Assembly (NCBI GenBank): GCA_003993805.1
Contig: RSEF01000001.1
Span: forward strand, 57,414,974 to 57,478,973
Length of the DNA: 64,000 nt
Reading direction: 5' to 3'
Source of the DNA: Himantopus leucocephalus
Lineage: Eukaryota > Chordata > Aves > Charadriiformes > Recurvirostridae
In this document: piece by piece, positions 14,346 to 26,199 of the stretch
Layout: each line of letters opens with the position of its first letter
Position numbering within the stretch: the first letter of the stretch is position 1
Notes under the pieces: model-generated
What the model saw: only the letters and a program-made list of their open reading frames with translations
Told to the model about the DNA's origin: nothing
The model's database searches: none
Program-made: the position numbers and the translations under genes

Positions 14346-14747
14346 CAACCCCAGTCATGGCATTAAGCCATAAGAAGAGGTTCTGTCATGGACAAACAGC
14401 TGGGAGAAACTTTCATGGATAAACTGTGGCAGAAAATGCAGTTTTCACAGGGGAAGAAAGTTCTTAGTGAATTTCTGAAGAGATCTGTGAATGGATCTCT
14501 GCTGTTCAAGACGTTTCTCAGTTCCATAGGAAAGAAGACTAGCAGTAAGATCACAAAACTCGATGATGATAATAACTCATTCAAGGTAAGAAAGACAAGG
14601 ACCAGTTGGGAAGAGCTTGCCCAATTCCAGAAGTCCCTGAGCTGAAAATTCTTAATGACTAGAAGAATGCTATGCAGATAGTTCATAATATGCTTGTCCT
14701 ATCTGCGTAGCCTTGCCTGGTCATCTGTTTAAGATGATTTTTATAGA

Positions 14748-14806
14748 CAGCACAGTGGGTTAGGTCGAGCCTCTGATCTGTTTCAGTATGGCCATTTTCA
14801 TGGTCT
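14748..14806 (+). mobile_element. probable 3' tail of an old CR1/L3-type LINE
   Basis: GGTTAGGTCGAGCCTCTGAT followed by CTGTTTCAGTATGGCCATTT resembles the 3' end common to reptile and bird CR1/L3 copies (GGGCTAGATGGACC, TCTGACCCAGTATGGCC). It may belong to the fragment at 14022 with the part between deleted, since the intervening 400 bp is too short for the missing ORF2 section. Confidence 0.5.
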
Positions 14807-16987
14807 TTCATTCCTACAGTACAAAACCTAGTGGGCTGCGGCGAAACGATCAGGTAGCAGCTTTTACTATAACTAAAGAATCACCTTTTCACACAGTATA
14901 TAATTAAATTAAACTGCAGAATTTGTCGACAATGTTGTGGAGGGTCCAAAGCATTTAGGTATAAGCTAATGGAAGTCAGTCCGCTGGTAGCTATTTTCTC
15001 TCTCTAGTATCTTTGACCTGATCCTGAAGAGCAATCATTATACCATAATGTAAACCAGGAATGCAATTTGTGAGAGACAGTATCAAGAACACTTCCCAAA
15101 AGCTCAAAATATGGACAGTAATTGAATTTAAGAAAGCATTTGGTAAACATTAATTTTACAGGAGACAAAGACTGAATCATACATGTGAAAGATGGATGTA
15201 CAAAAATAGAAGAAGTTCGCAGTGCAGGATGAACTAATTGCGAAGAAATGTAAAGCAGGCCACTTACATGTAACCCTCCTCCCAGGAGTTCAGCTATCTG
15301 TGATTCAAGGCCTACTTTCAGTACAGCGCAGCTGTGCAACCGTTCTCAGTTCTCTTCTGAGAAATTGCTAGGGCGTGAGAAGGAGCTGTGAGAGAGCGCA
15401 CAGGCTGGAAGCACGCGAGATAAGAAAGGTAAAGTTGCAGACATAAGTAAGATTGTTGAGACAGGGGAAACTGGCACCTCAAGGATAACAACACTCACAT
15501 GAGAAGGTATAAAATCGCAAGGAAAACAAAGGAAATCAGAAGGCAGTAACTCAGCAGCATCATAGATCAGCCTGTTCCAGGGAGCAACAGGGGCCAGCCC
15601 TCCCCTACCTGAGTGATGACTACTCACCCAGTAGACTTAGTGACTCATTTGGTGGGGGTTGATTTAATGCCTAGTTCATTAGTCTTACAAAGTATTGTTT
15701 GTGTTAGACAATAAATAACTTGCTTTGTGCTTTTAAGCTGTTTATATCTTGCCTGAAGAATCTTTTCGGTAAAAGTTCCCTGCAGAGAGAGACTTCCCGA
15801 GGGGGAGGGTTACGTAAGTAATCCAGAATAACAGACAAGAATAATATGATTAGTCATGTAGAAGAGCATTTATACTTTAAAGCCCAGGTGCACACTTTTA
15901 AATGGGTTAGGGGATTTCAGAACATACTGGACTTTTTTTCAGCAGATTATATATATTTCAGAAAAGTTCCATGTAGCTACAGCATCGAATGAATGATATC
16001 TGAATCTGGGTACAGAGTCTGACCTCTCTAATGAGCCAAGAAACCTGGGAGACAAACCTAGAAGTGCTGGGAAAGCCAATGCTGGGAGAATGCATTCTGA
16101 ATACTTACAATCTGAGGATAAAGAAATTAGAATGATACTTCCCAAGAAGCACATACCTGAGAAAATAATGAAGAAAATGGACCTGGGAAAATTCTTGATC
16201 TAAATGACAAATGAATTAGTGAAATAGAATTTAAATTTCAAAGTCTGGCTTGTTGAAAAAGGACTGAGAATACTGGTGGGAGCTTGTAAGAAACACAAAT
16301 TAATACCTTTTAAAATGACTTTTCTGATTCAAATGCTTTAAGTAATTGCGGCTTGATTGTGCTTGAAGAAACGCACATACTATATACGCATATATAAAAG
16401 TCTGAAAGAAACTAGCATATAAGTTAGAGCAGACATTACCTTGCTGGAATAATTTGCAATAAATTGCAGGAAGTTGCATGTTAAATTTCTTTCTTAATGC
16501 CAATGAGGCAGCTGGAGGACCAGAGAAGCTGAGGGAAGGTGGCCTTTACCACTGACATCTCAGACTTTCTCCCTCTCTCATATGCTTGGCATTCTCCTTG
16601 CAGTTTTTTTGAAAACGTGCTTGCCTAGATAGTAACTTTCAAGGGTGGTAAAACATTGTTGGAAATAGAGTAAGAATTGTTCTTTTTAGGAAGATAAGAA
16701 GATTCAAAGCTCTGATCATGGGAGTAAGGGGTAACTCACAAAGGTTAACTTTAATCATAGAATCTTTAGGTTTTGGGGTGGTTTTTTTTGTTGTTATTGC
16801 TTTTTCTACTGTAAATTCTCTTCAGTGATCACAATTTTATGCTGGGTAATTGAATGATACTGAATATGTTTAAAAGCAAAAATAAGAAAACAAGGTTTTC
16901 AAGAGTACAGTTTACCATGAGTAAATCCTTAATTTACCATCAGTAAATGAAATAATTACAGTAAAAGTGCAATTCCCTCACCCCTTC

Positions 16988-17267
16988 ATCAGATGGAATC
17001 ATTTAGGTTGGAAAAGACCTTTGAGATCATTGAGTCCAACTGTAGCACTGCGAAGTCCACCACAAAACCATGTCCCTGAGCACCACATCTACATGCCTTT
17101 TAAATACCTCTAGGGATGGTGNNNNNNNNNNNNNNNNNNNNNNNNNNNNNNNNNNNNNNNNNNNNNNNNNNNNNNNNNNNNNNNNNNNNNNNNNNNNNNN
17201 NNNNNNNNNNNNNNNNNNNNNAGATCCCTCTGTAGAGCCTTCCTGCCCTCAAGGAGATCAACACTCA
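16988..17267 (-). mobile_element. CR1 LINE copy interrupted by an assembly gap
   Basis: Left part (16988-17121) is the reversed CR1 3' region: GGTTGGAAAAGACCTTTGAG, then AGTCCAACTGTAGCACTG, CCATGTCCCTGAGCACCACA and TACCTCTAGGGATGGTG. Right part (17222-17267) is a reverse-transcriptase-region CR1 segment in the same orientation, AGATCCCTCTGTAGAGCCTT and GAGATCAACACTC. The two belong to one element with the N run between them. Sequence after about 17267 no longer matches, so the copy is 5'-truncated there. Confidence 0.9.
17122..17221. other. assembly gap of exactly 100 N
   Basis: A round 100-base N run, typical of a placeholder for unknown size. It lies inside a CR1 copy. Two open frames that cross it on opposite strands are artefacts of reading through N. 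Confidence 0.99.
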
Positions 17268-19319
17268 TACTAAAGCTAATCTTCTTAGCATCTCTGTATG
17301 TCAGCAGGGAAAGACAAACAAGCAATCCAGATAATTAAGCATAATTTAACCATCCTGAATCATCCTCCAGATGATCCTTTCTTTCACCGTCCTTTATACA
17401 GGGAATTTAGGGAGGCCAGCTTCATTCAGCTGCAGGGAGACTTTCAGAATATGCTTTCTTCTTTCCGTCTTTCAAAAAAATGAACTTTTTGCTTTAATAA
17501 CTTAATTGAATAGATTTATGCCCTGAAGTAGAAGAAAAGTTTCTTGGTCAGCATTGCACATGAAGGTTCAGAGGTATGTGATAAGTAACACTAACAATAG
17601 TATATTGAGATGCATTATGATAAAGGATGACCTCAGTACTAGTTTATATCTAGGAAAAAAAAAATCTGAAACTTCATGAACTTCATTCACAGGCACGTAA
17701 GTTGATGATGACAAAAAGTGTACGAAGAAGATAATAAAGAATTTTCATTTTTTAAGATGTAAAGAAGAGCTTGTGAAAAATTAAATGGCCCCTTCTCTTC
17801 CCTGTCCTTTCAGCTATGCTATTTTACCTAATAGAAGATGTTATCTCTACCTTCAAATCTGTTTCTGCCCCTCCAGAAGCCATAAATGATTTGATTTCCC
17901 AATGGCTTAATGGAAAGAAGCACCAAATATGAACTAAGGGATTCCTTGCACCAAAGCAAGGCTTGGCTTTTATGTCAAATTCAGTGGCTGCAACTGTTAA
18001 AATTGACAGCTAAAATGAAAAAGTTATCATACTGGTAGCCTTTGATACATTTTTATTGTGCATTTGGTGTAAGTGCAAATGAAACTTCGTGCTCCACCTA
18101 CAACTGAAGCACCAAGAACCACCAAACCAAGGTTCTTTTCATGGTGTTGCGTCTGTTTTTTCTCTCATTTTTCAAGTGCCTGGATTCTGACCTCCTCAAG
18201 TCAGGAGTCCTATTCCGGAGTTAGTCGCTTTGACCTTTATGCATTCCTTTATGAAAAACTTTCTGTAATAAGCTTTTGTTTGCCATCGCCTGAACGGGAT
18301 CTGAGATCTTTGAAATCGATTTCAGACAGCAGGCCTGCTAGTCAGAGATAAGTATCTTGTTCTGCCAGACTGCACAATGCTTCAAACCAATTTCTTGTCC
18401 ATTTCTGAAAGATTCCCCTCAATTGAAACAGAAAAATAACAGTAAATACTTCTCTAAGCCGCAGATTTTCTGACTGAACATTATTTCATTACAGTTAGCC
18501 ACTACTGATGGGTGGGAATTAAATATATAGACTGGACTAAAATAGAAATTCTGAGAATGTGGAACTGTTTAATTTACTATACTCTTGAACAACATAATCC
18601 AATCTTAGCTGGGAGAAATATTTATCTCTATAGGTATCTGTATCTATACAAATATTTAGACAACTGTTTAACAGCTTTCTCTTGCAATTCATGGCAAAAA
18701 GGAGTGTTTTCCCAAGAAATACAGACCTTAAAAGAGAACACAGTATTAAGCTGTAAAGTTAGAAGGATATATACTGGTCTGTTTTATACTAATTTTACAG
18801 AAGCGTATTCCTGATAACTTCAGTGCAGGTACTTCCCTTTTCATAAGTTTAAGCAAGTTTGGAATCAAACCACAAACCTTAAATGAGGTTATAATGATCC
18901 ACTTGGGGGAGCTAAAGTGTAATTTGTTTCGGAATTGATTATGGCAAAATGTTTGGGATGCAAAATTAAGTTAGAGAAGACAATGTGAGTAGAGACTTCC
19001 ACTTTTCTCAACTCAGTGCTAGTTGTTAATCTATATTAACTTCTGGAGCAGTTCTTATTAAAATTCCAGCCACTTATAGAAAAAAGATTCACAGTCATCA
19101 ATAGCTTAGCAGCAGACACCCACAATAGCATCAAACATATCCTGATTTCAATTATACACCTACAACATACACTGAAGGCAACAGATGCAACACGTAAGGC
19201 AGAGTTTGGTCCTTACTATTACTCTACATTTTTGTGCTAGTTAACATTACCTGTATTGTGACAGCAAGAACAGAAATTCTAACATGCAATAGTTTTGTCT
19301 TTCAGTTAATACTAAATAC

Positions 19320-19353
19320 CTCTTTTTTTTTTTCTTTTTTTTTCTTTTCTTTA
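19320..19353 (+). repeat. T-rich tract
   Basis: More than 30 bases of T with isolated C, ending in CTTTAG. It resembles a polypyrimidine tract plus acceptor on the plus strand, but no coding exon follows, so I treat it as low complexity. Confidence 0.85.
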
Positions 19354-20399
19354 GATGCTGGTCTTGCACTATACCTGCTTGTGCTTCATGCACCAGTTAC
19401 TGTGTTGAATCATGGCTTTGCACCATCATGTTCTCCATTTCTTCAGCCTGGGACATACTGGGAACTGTTTCCCTGTATGAAGCAATATCAGCTGCTCTAA
19501 CTTATGCTTGATTGCCTATGGTTACTGGTAGCCCTTTTAAGTGTTCTACGAGTCAGACACTAATTAGAGACACAGATGCAGCATCTCCTATATTGGAAGG
19601 AAGAGCACAGCCTCTTGTCTGCGAAGAGCCCATAAAATACGACATTGGGGTTTTTCCTCCATGTAGGGATTGCCCTAAAGTTCAGATAAACTGACAATAC
19701 AGTTGATTTCAAAAGCCACGGTAGATCCAATGCTATAATCATCTACCTTTTATAAAAGGAAACAACTCAGTTTCAGACACATAATTTACATGAAAATTCC
19801 ATTGGCAAAGCTGTACTGTCAATGTCTTCACTGTAACAGTACAAAATTAATCTAGTTCCAAATTACTCTGCAGTGCAGTCCACATTAAAGTTTATGGTTG
19901 CCCATACGTGGGCATCTAATTTAACTGACTCATGTAAATAAAGTTTCAAGCAAAAGTGACCATTAAATAAAATATTTTCTGCCTTTAGCATAACTTACTA
20001 ACTATATATAAGGTTTCCTTATTTTACGTTTAATTTACCCAGAGCATGTCGAAAAAGTAAGCTGTTAGTATCTTTACAAGGCATACTATTGTTAGGCACC
20101 TTAAAAGCAAAGACATGCTTTGTAGCCATAAACTACAAAAATATATTTTTAAATGTAATTCAGCTTCCTGAAGCGGTGACCCAATCATGCTGATTAAATA
20201 CCATGCTAAAGACAATGGCAAAGCAAATGAAAGCAAAGGGTACAGTCAACCCAGGTATAGGCATGAAAGCTGTAATCATTAACAGTACTTGATGACAGTA
20301 TTTGTAGTGCAATTTGCTTTTGTGCTTTCTCTTTGGTACATAAGGGCAAGTACTATAACGTATTTAGGAGAAACTACTGCTATAAATTGCTCAACTTAC

Positions 20400-20552
20400 A
20401 TTAATTAATTCAATCTCCCAGATTTTTTTCACAAGGTCCATCGATGTATAGCCATTAATTAGAAAGGATTTGGTATAGTCACCCAGTTCAATGGAATCCA
20501 GCCATTCGGCTACAGAGGTGGGGTTGTAGCCATCGTGACCGATCTGCTTCAT
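20400..20552 (-). CDS. ANKS1B: ANKS1B exon C: SAM1-SAM2 linker and most of SAM2
   Basis: A 153-bp, phase 0 exon encoding 51 residues that start MKQIGHDGYNPTSVAEWLDS and end IWEIELIN. The acceptor is TTTTTCAG before 20552 and the donor is GTAAGT at 20399. The first 11 or so residues are the inter-SAM linker. SVAEWLDSIEL opens SAM2, and YTKSFLINGYTSMDLVKKIW carries helices 2-4. The last helix of SAM2, which from the literature on AIDA-1 carries the basic segment acting as a masked nuclear-localisation signal, must be in the next exon, left of this window. Compared with my memory of the human protein, differences are conservative (for example KQ for RP after the initial Met, S for A in YTKAF, and V for L in DLLKKIW). 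Confidence 0.97.
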
Positions 20553-23039
20553 CTGAAAAACAAGAATGAGTAAGAATTACTGACAATATTCATTGAACAC
20601 CTTCCAGAACAGCAGTTATTTATGTTATTTTCTTTGGGTCAGAATTATCTTATTCTCTGATCAACATTCTTTTAATGATTACTACAACTTGAAACAATTT
20701 TGTGATCAAAAGCACTAAAAAAATGTAGTTTTCAATGGATCTTTTTCTTATGTCTGCTTGCTTTTTAAACCGGAGTATACTAAGACTGCAGCATGAATTC
20801 AATTCTTACTAGACATCAGAGAATCCATAAGTGAGGGAAGGCAAAAGAGTGAGAAAGAGACATTAATATCCTGACTGCACAAAAATGTCAGATTTGCACC
20901 TAAGATTTCGTAGAAGGGGAAGAAATTAGACTGAGGAATGGATCTTTTGGTATCAAACTGCAAATGAAACATATCGCCTTGGTTATATTATTCCTAACAT
21001 ATGTCTCCTCGTAGGTTACCTGATATTTTATAATGGCTGAAGCCGCACTGCATTTTTCCACCCCCAGTAGAGGCTTAAAAAAGTCTCTTTCCTCTACCTG
21101 GTCACTTTTTTCAAAGAACTCCTGGGAATTTAATATATTTTAGATTCTTCTTTGTCTGTAAAGTTGCTTGAGATTGGACAATCAAACCAAATATTATTGA
21201 AGTGTAATTGACAGAATGACTTACACAGAAGCGCACCTCCTCCATTCATACAGCAACTTAAAAGCACAATCACATAAATCTTGTTTTCATAACAAACTAA
21301 GAAACACCCCTGGCAACTTATTTTTCTGAATTTTGTTAAGCTACTAAGAAGTAAAGAGCTGCAATTTCTCTTTCACAATTGCCTCTCAGTGACACAAGTG
21401 AAGATTTTCAAGCTAGCCATTAAAGATAAAAATGTATAAAGCCTCTATCTGTGCAGCTTGTTACTCCATACTGTTTTTATGAATTTTAAAGTAATTTGCA
21501 ATAGTGGCAGAAATAGAACTATAATGAAGTAGAAAAAATTATGCAATAGCCTCCATTTTCAATAGTATTATACGCGTATCATCTTTCTACAGAAGTGTAA
21601 CTATTGCTAACTTGATAATACACCGAACTGGTAAACTGTTAAGAAGATTTAGAGGTTTAGAAACCCTGTGCTTTGCATAGGATCTCCCGACTGTGCAAGA
21701 GCGACACTGCGCATGGTGAAAGCCAGTATCCCATTTCTGCCTACATTCCTACTTTCTGAGAAACAAGGGAAGTGTGACAGAAACATAATGCTTTGAGCTT
21801 AAGTTTGAAGTGAGTGACAAAGTAATTTAAAAAGCAGAGAATTCTGATCTTAATATCTTGCCTGAACCAATTTATTTTTCTCAGTTTATTTGAAATACAA
21901 TTTGAATTCAAAGTGGAGAAAAAAATTGAAGTCTGCATTTGAAAGCCGCAGTAGTGTTCGTTGATCTGTCTGTTCAAACGGAGAAAGCCAGCATGGCATG
22001 ATCTCGATCTCGGTTTCCTGCAGTATCACAGAGGAGTGATGCAGGAACACTGCATCGTTGATATGACAGTTGACTCTTTGGTCTTTTGCTGCAAATGTTG
22101 GATATAAAATATTAATGGAAATATTTAAATGATGTAGTGAAATCATTATCTTAAATCATAAAAGACAGACAAAAAAAATCACATAATTAATAATGGGAAT
22201 CGTAGCCTTTCAGGTCACTTCTGTAACAAAGGAGTCATATTAGAAAATAAGAATTCAGTTTTGTTGTTGAACTTGACATGTGGGAATTTAGTTTCATCCT
22301 AATTTAGAATGAAATTCTTAGATGTCAAATGCATGGCAAATTCTTCTTTCATTGTCATTCAGACTTCAAATCCTAGGCTGACAGTAGCCTGTCCAGCAGA
22401 CTGCACAAATGTTGGAGAACTCTGGTAGCTTTGATTCCTGGGAAGCTTATTTCAGGAGCTGATTTGAAGTAAGGTATGCTTAAACAGCTGACACTTGAAA
22501 AGAAAGGACCTGATAAACTGAAGAAGAAAAATCTAATACAGAGAAGACATGAAGAAGATGTACAGGGCCCACAGGGAACACACGACTTTTGAAAGATCTA
22601 ATGTATTTTTGTTTTCTTTCTTTAACAGAGCAGCAAAGCACCTTCGAAACAATTTTCAATGTAACCATATGGGGCATGTTATGCAAATTATTTCTTTTGT
22701 TTATTACTACTTGATCTTTATGTTTAATAAGTCTCAATTTTAACATGAATTTTTTTTTTGACCTGCTGATTGAAAAATCTCATGCAGTCTGGGCCACAAT
22801 TCTGGTAACCCATCAGCCTCTATAAAAAGCAAACACAGCATGGGAAGTTTCTGAATTATCAGTTCCCACTCAAGATCTCTGTCAGAAGGGTTGTTAAAAT
22901 AGATACCACTCTCCTATGGTGTGTTGCAAAGGGCTTCAAGCAAGCAAATACAGGTGAACAATCCAATAAGCAAATGACCAGGAACAACTGAAACCTATGT
23001 GACAATTTCACTCTTTGGATTTGGTGCCAAGAGACAAAA

Positions 23040-23530
23040 TTGTCATCGGGTCACTCAACAGTCTACATGAAAATACACTGGCCCGTTGTCGAGCTTGCGC
23101 TGCAAGCATTTTCCCTCTCCCTGCCCCAGAGCTTTGGTTGCCTGTGTTAAAGGCCACGTGGGGGATGGTGCAGCTGCGTAGCCTTGGATCAAACCTGTGT
23201 GAGAAACAGCAGTGAGAATCCTGGTCGGGGCCACCCCACCTTCTGCAGGAGCTGCATGTGAGCTCAAGTCTGTGTCCCCGACGCTCACCCGAGCTATGCC
23301 GTATGTACGTCTGTGCCCGGCCATGCACCTTGCTGATCCTCACCCACTGACTTGCCCTCCTGAATCGACCTGGTCCCATCCCCTATGGATTTGCCCTGGG
23401 ACATGGCTGTCTGTGGTCACTGCCACCACCCCTTGTGTGGGTGCTCCCTGCCTGCCTCGCTGTCCCCACCTCACCTCCCAGCCCACCTGCCCTGGCGCGG
23501 CAGCACCCTCCTGCTGCTCCTATCAGAGAA
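23040..23530. other. GC-rich island of unknown origin
   Basis: About 490 bp clearly richer in G, C and CpG than the flanks, with open frames of 123-124 codons on both strands. The protein readings are low-complexity (Pro/Cys/Ser) and match nothing I recognise. It could be a decayed LTR or other repeat, or a regulatory island. Confidence 0.5.
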
Positions 23531-25251
23531 CAGTCATCTCAGAACTAGCAGTTTCAGCACAAAAGCAGTATTTTGCTTTGTCATGAACCAAGTACCAATC
23601 TCTTATCTAAAACAGATTTTCTAAAATGTGTCTAATATATGAAAATTAATAAACTTCCAGTATCCGTCCTCTTGTATGGCAAGTTTTGTTCTGTCTGTTA
23701 ATAACATCAACTAGCTCATTAACTGTCATTCATAGCTGGCTGAATGTTTTCCTTTCAAATATTTATCGACAGACAGATTGGTTATCTAGACGTGACAGTA
23801 CCATTAATAGTATCCGCTTTTCATATAAAATGTTATGGAGTTTTTAAATCAAAAAAACCTAAAACCACTTTGAAATATCTGTCTGGAAGTGCTGCCCCTT
23901 TACTTTATTAGAGCTCCAGTTTAGTTGCATCTTATCCCAGTCCTCATTAATAGGTCACGGCTCTTGGACTGTTTGTATTTTTTTTTCTATACTGCACCAC
24001 AATCTTAGACTCCTCTCACAGATCCTTTACACCCTGTAGGCTTCCTTGCTGATGCTATTTGCTGATTGATTTTTCTTTTTGAAAGAAAAAGTCCTCCTAT
24101 CTACTGACTGTATTTCCATGTATAGTATTTCAATCATTTTGCACTAGCTACAACACATGCACCAGTGGTGTCAAACATGTAAGCAGCTATGTGCACACTG
24201 TTTGACTCAGAGCAATACAACATCTGTAAGCTTCAAGTTATGACAGCCTTTCAAATATTAACTGCTCATAAATAGGGGCAGTATTGTTCTTCCGCAGACA
24301 CTGCTACTAGTTCATTCAGTTGTTATCTTTAAAAAACAGTATCGGGATGTGCTGTTTCATTACAGATGAATTTAGAATGCTGACTATGGAGAAGGCTAGG
24401 AATGAAGCCCATAGGTTTTAGAGAAAAATAAATGTTTAAGAAAATATGATATAAATGAACCATGGAAGAAGACACAAAGCATGGGAGATTTATCTCCTAG
24501 GTCCTATTGATCTATCACTAGTATCACTTCCTTTGAAAAGAATAGAAAGCAGAAGCCAGAAAGAGCTGTTTCTCATAATAAGATAGTAACGGCAAGTAGC
24601 ATCCTAATGGGTTGAGAAATCCTTTACAAGAAACTGTCTGTACATCAGTGTCTTTACAGGTGTATCACTGCTATATCTATATAGTATTTTACATTAGGAT
24701 AGAACGTACTTGAGCTTTTGTCTCTGAAAGGTAGCCAAATAAACACAAACGGTGCTTCAAAGTAATCACATATGCACCAGAAGCATCAAGGTGAATTCAG
24801 TAACATGGACTATTACCAGTTTTCTCTGATCTTCTCAGACAGATGGGAAACTAATGCTATTTTCTCCACAGGTAATACCACTATCTGGTAGATCTCAACA
24901 CTGTGTGTATTAAAATCAAGCTTTTTATCTGCTGTATAAGGAGAAAGAGATGACTTGACTTTTACAGCTTTTTAAATGATGGCTACGATTACAGTGAATT
25001 TACGCTTTTGTTGGTTTGCAAGAAAAATCTTTTGAGCAAGCCCAGAATGCTTTCTTTTAAACTGCTGGCCCAGCTGAGAGATTTAAGCAGCACTTTCGGG
25101 AACTTGTATGAAACTACCAACTACCAATCTGGATGATTGTAGTGGGGGAGCTATCAGTTCTTTTTTTTCCTGTCTTTGCGAGTTGTCTGTTATACATTAT
25201 GTACTTTACAAATGTGATCAGTTGGACTTAAGTTGCTGGAAGAGGAGATCA

Positions 25252-25510
25252 TTCCCCTTCTGGAGCAGTGCAAGAAAAGGCTCAGGAGAGTGACACTTCT
25301 GAAGACCACAGGGCCTGGCTGGCACAGGGGCACCACGTGGAGCTGCTGCCTGTGGTGCCTGTGCAGAGATTGAGCCTGCGGTCAGGGGCAGAGAGGCAGC
25401 TCTCACAGGGGACGGGCACAGCTCTCTAAGGACCTGAGAAGACTTTGCATTTGGTGCTGTTGAGAAAGCCACAGAGCGAAAACAGGGACCTGCCTGCAAA
25501 GACACAGTGG
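25252..25510. other. GC-rich block of unknown origin
   Basis: About 260 bp with GC-rich, CAGGG/CTGCTG-type wording between AT-rich flanks, followed by GTATATAAACC at 25525-25535, which looks like a TATA box. No coding feature recognised. Confidence 0.35.
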
Positions 25511-26199
25511 GTGAGGAAGAGCTGTATATAAACCTTTTGGTTTTGTATTCTGTCTACCTTGTCACATATTTAAAAAGTTAACTATTCAAGCTTGTGTTCT
25601 AATAATGTTTGACTTTTCTTTCTGCTAATCAAAAGCCTTCCGTCGTCTTGCGGAGCTTACTATAAAAAGACAGTATATGCACATTCACTTCACAGCACTG
25701 CCTGATTCGGGATCCTGCCTCGGTGGTAAATCCAGAATACCATGAACTGAGTTCAGGGTATCCTACCTAAGATTGCCAGCATTGCAATAGGCACCCTTTC
25801 TATGATTTTTGCAACTAAAGAAGATCAGCACCACTCATGCACCAGATGCATTTCAACCCCTAACAGGAACACAAAGATCTGAATCAAGTGGTTGACAACC
25901 TTACCACCTTCAATGGGAGAAGACACACATGCATACATGGACCGAATGTTGTAGGTATACTTTCGTATTTGCTGTTAACTGCCATTAACTCTTCATGACT
26001 CAAAATTTCCTTCCTTGATGCTTTTTCTGATTTAATTACCTCACTTTCTGTTGTCTTGCTCAGAACTGTTTGCTGTACTTCTTGTTGCTTCTATAATGAT
26101 TTTGTTATCATCCACTAATGCTATTTTTTGTGATGGTCAGAAAACCTATCAATCTCCTCAGCTTCACAGAAGATCCCACAAGGTGCTAACTACAGACCC

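Larger units (their letters stand above)
1..20399 (-). other. ANKS1B: ANKS1B intron after exon C (partial, runs off the left edge)
   Basis: No coding exon recognisable in 20.4 kb. I looked for the expected next exon (the rest of SAM2 with its basic helix) on the minus strand and did not find it. Contents: solo LTR 249-972, CR1 scrap near 2530, AT-rich unique DNA 2.6-13.4 kb with a T-tract and one ambiguous base at 9106, decayed LINE pieces 13.7-14.8 kb, an unidentified block 15.3-15.8 kb, CR1 with N gap 16.99-17.27 kb, then unremarkable AT-rich sequence to exon C. Confidence 0.85.

Noticed and set aside
14388..14645. 85-codon plus-strand frame (MDKQLGETFMDK...)
   Set aside because: It follows the decayed LINE core and shows no conserved motif; most likely repeat-derived or chance.
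15340..15800. Possible degenerate LTR (GGTATAAAATCG near 15506, AATAAA near 15709)
   Set aside because: I could not find TG...CA ends, a target-site duplication or recognisable family wording, and the spacing of the two signals is unremarkable in AT-rich DNA.
16753..16781. AATCATAGAATCTTTAGGTT resembling a CR1 3' tail
   Set aside because: Only about 20 bp match before diverging into T-rich sequence; too short to call, although it may be a CR1 scrap.
17070..17325. Open frames crossing the N run
   Set aside because: Translation through N is meaningless; the flanks are CR1.
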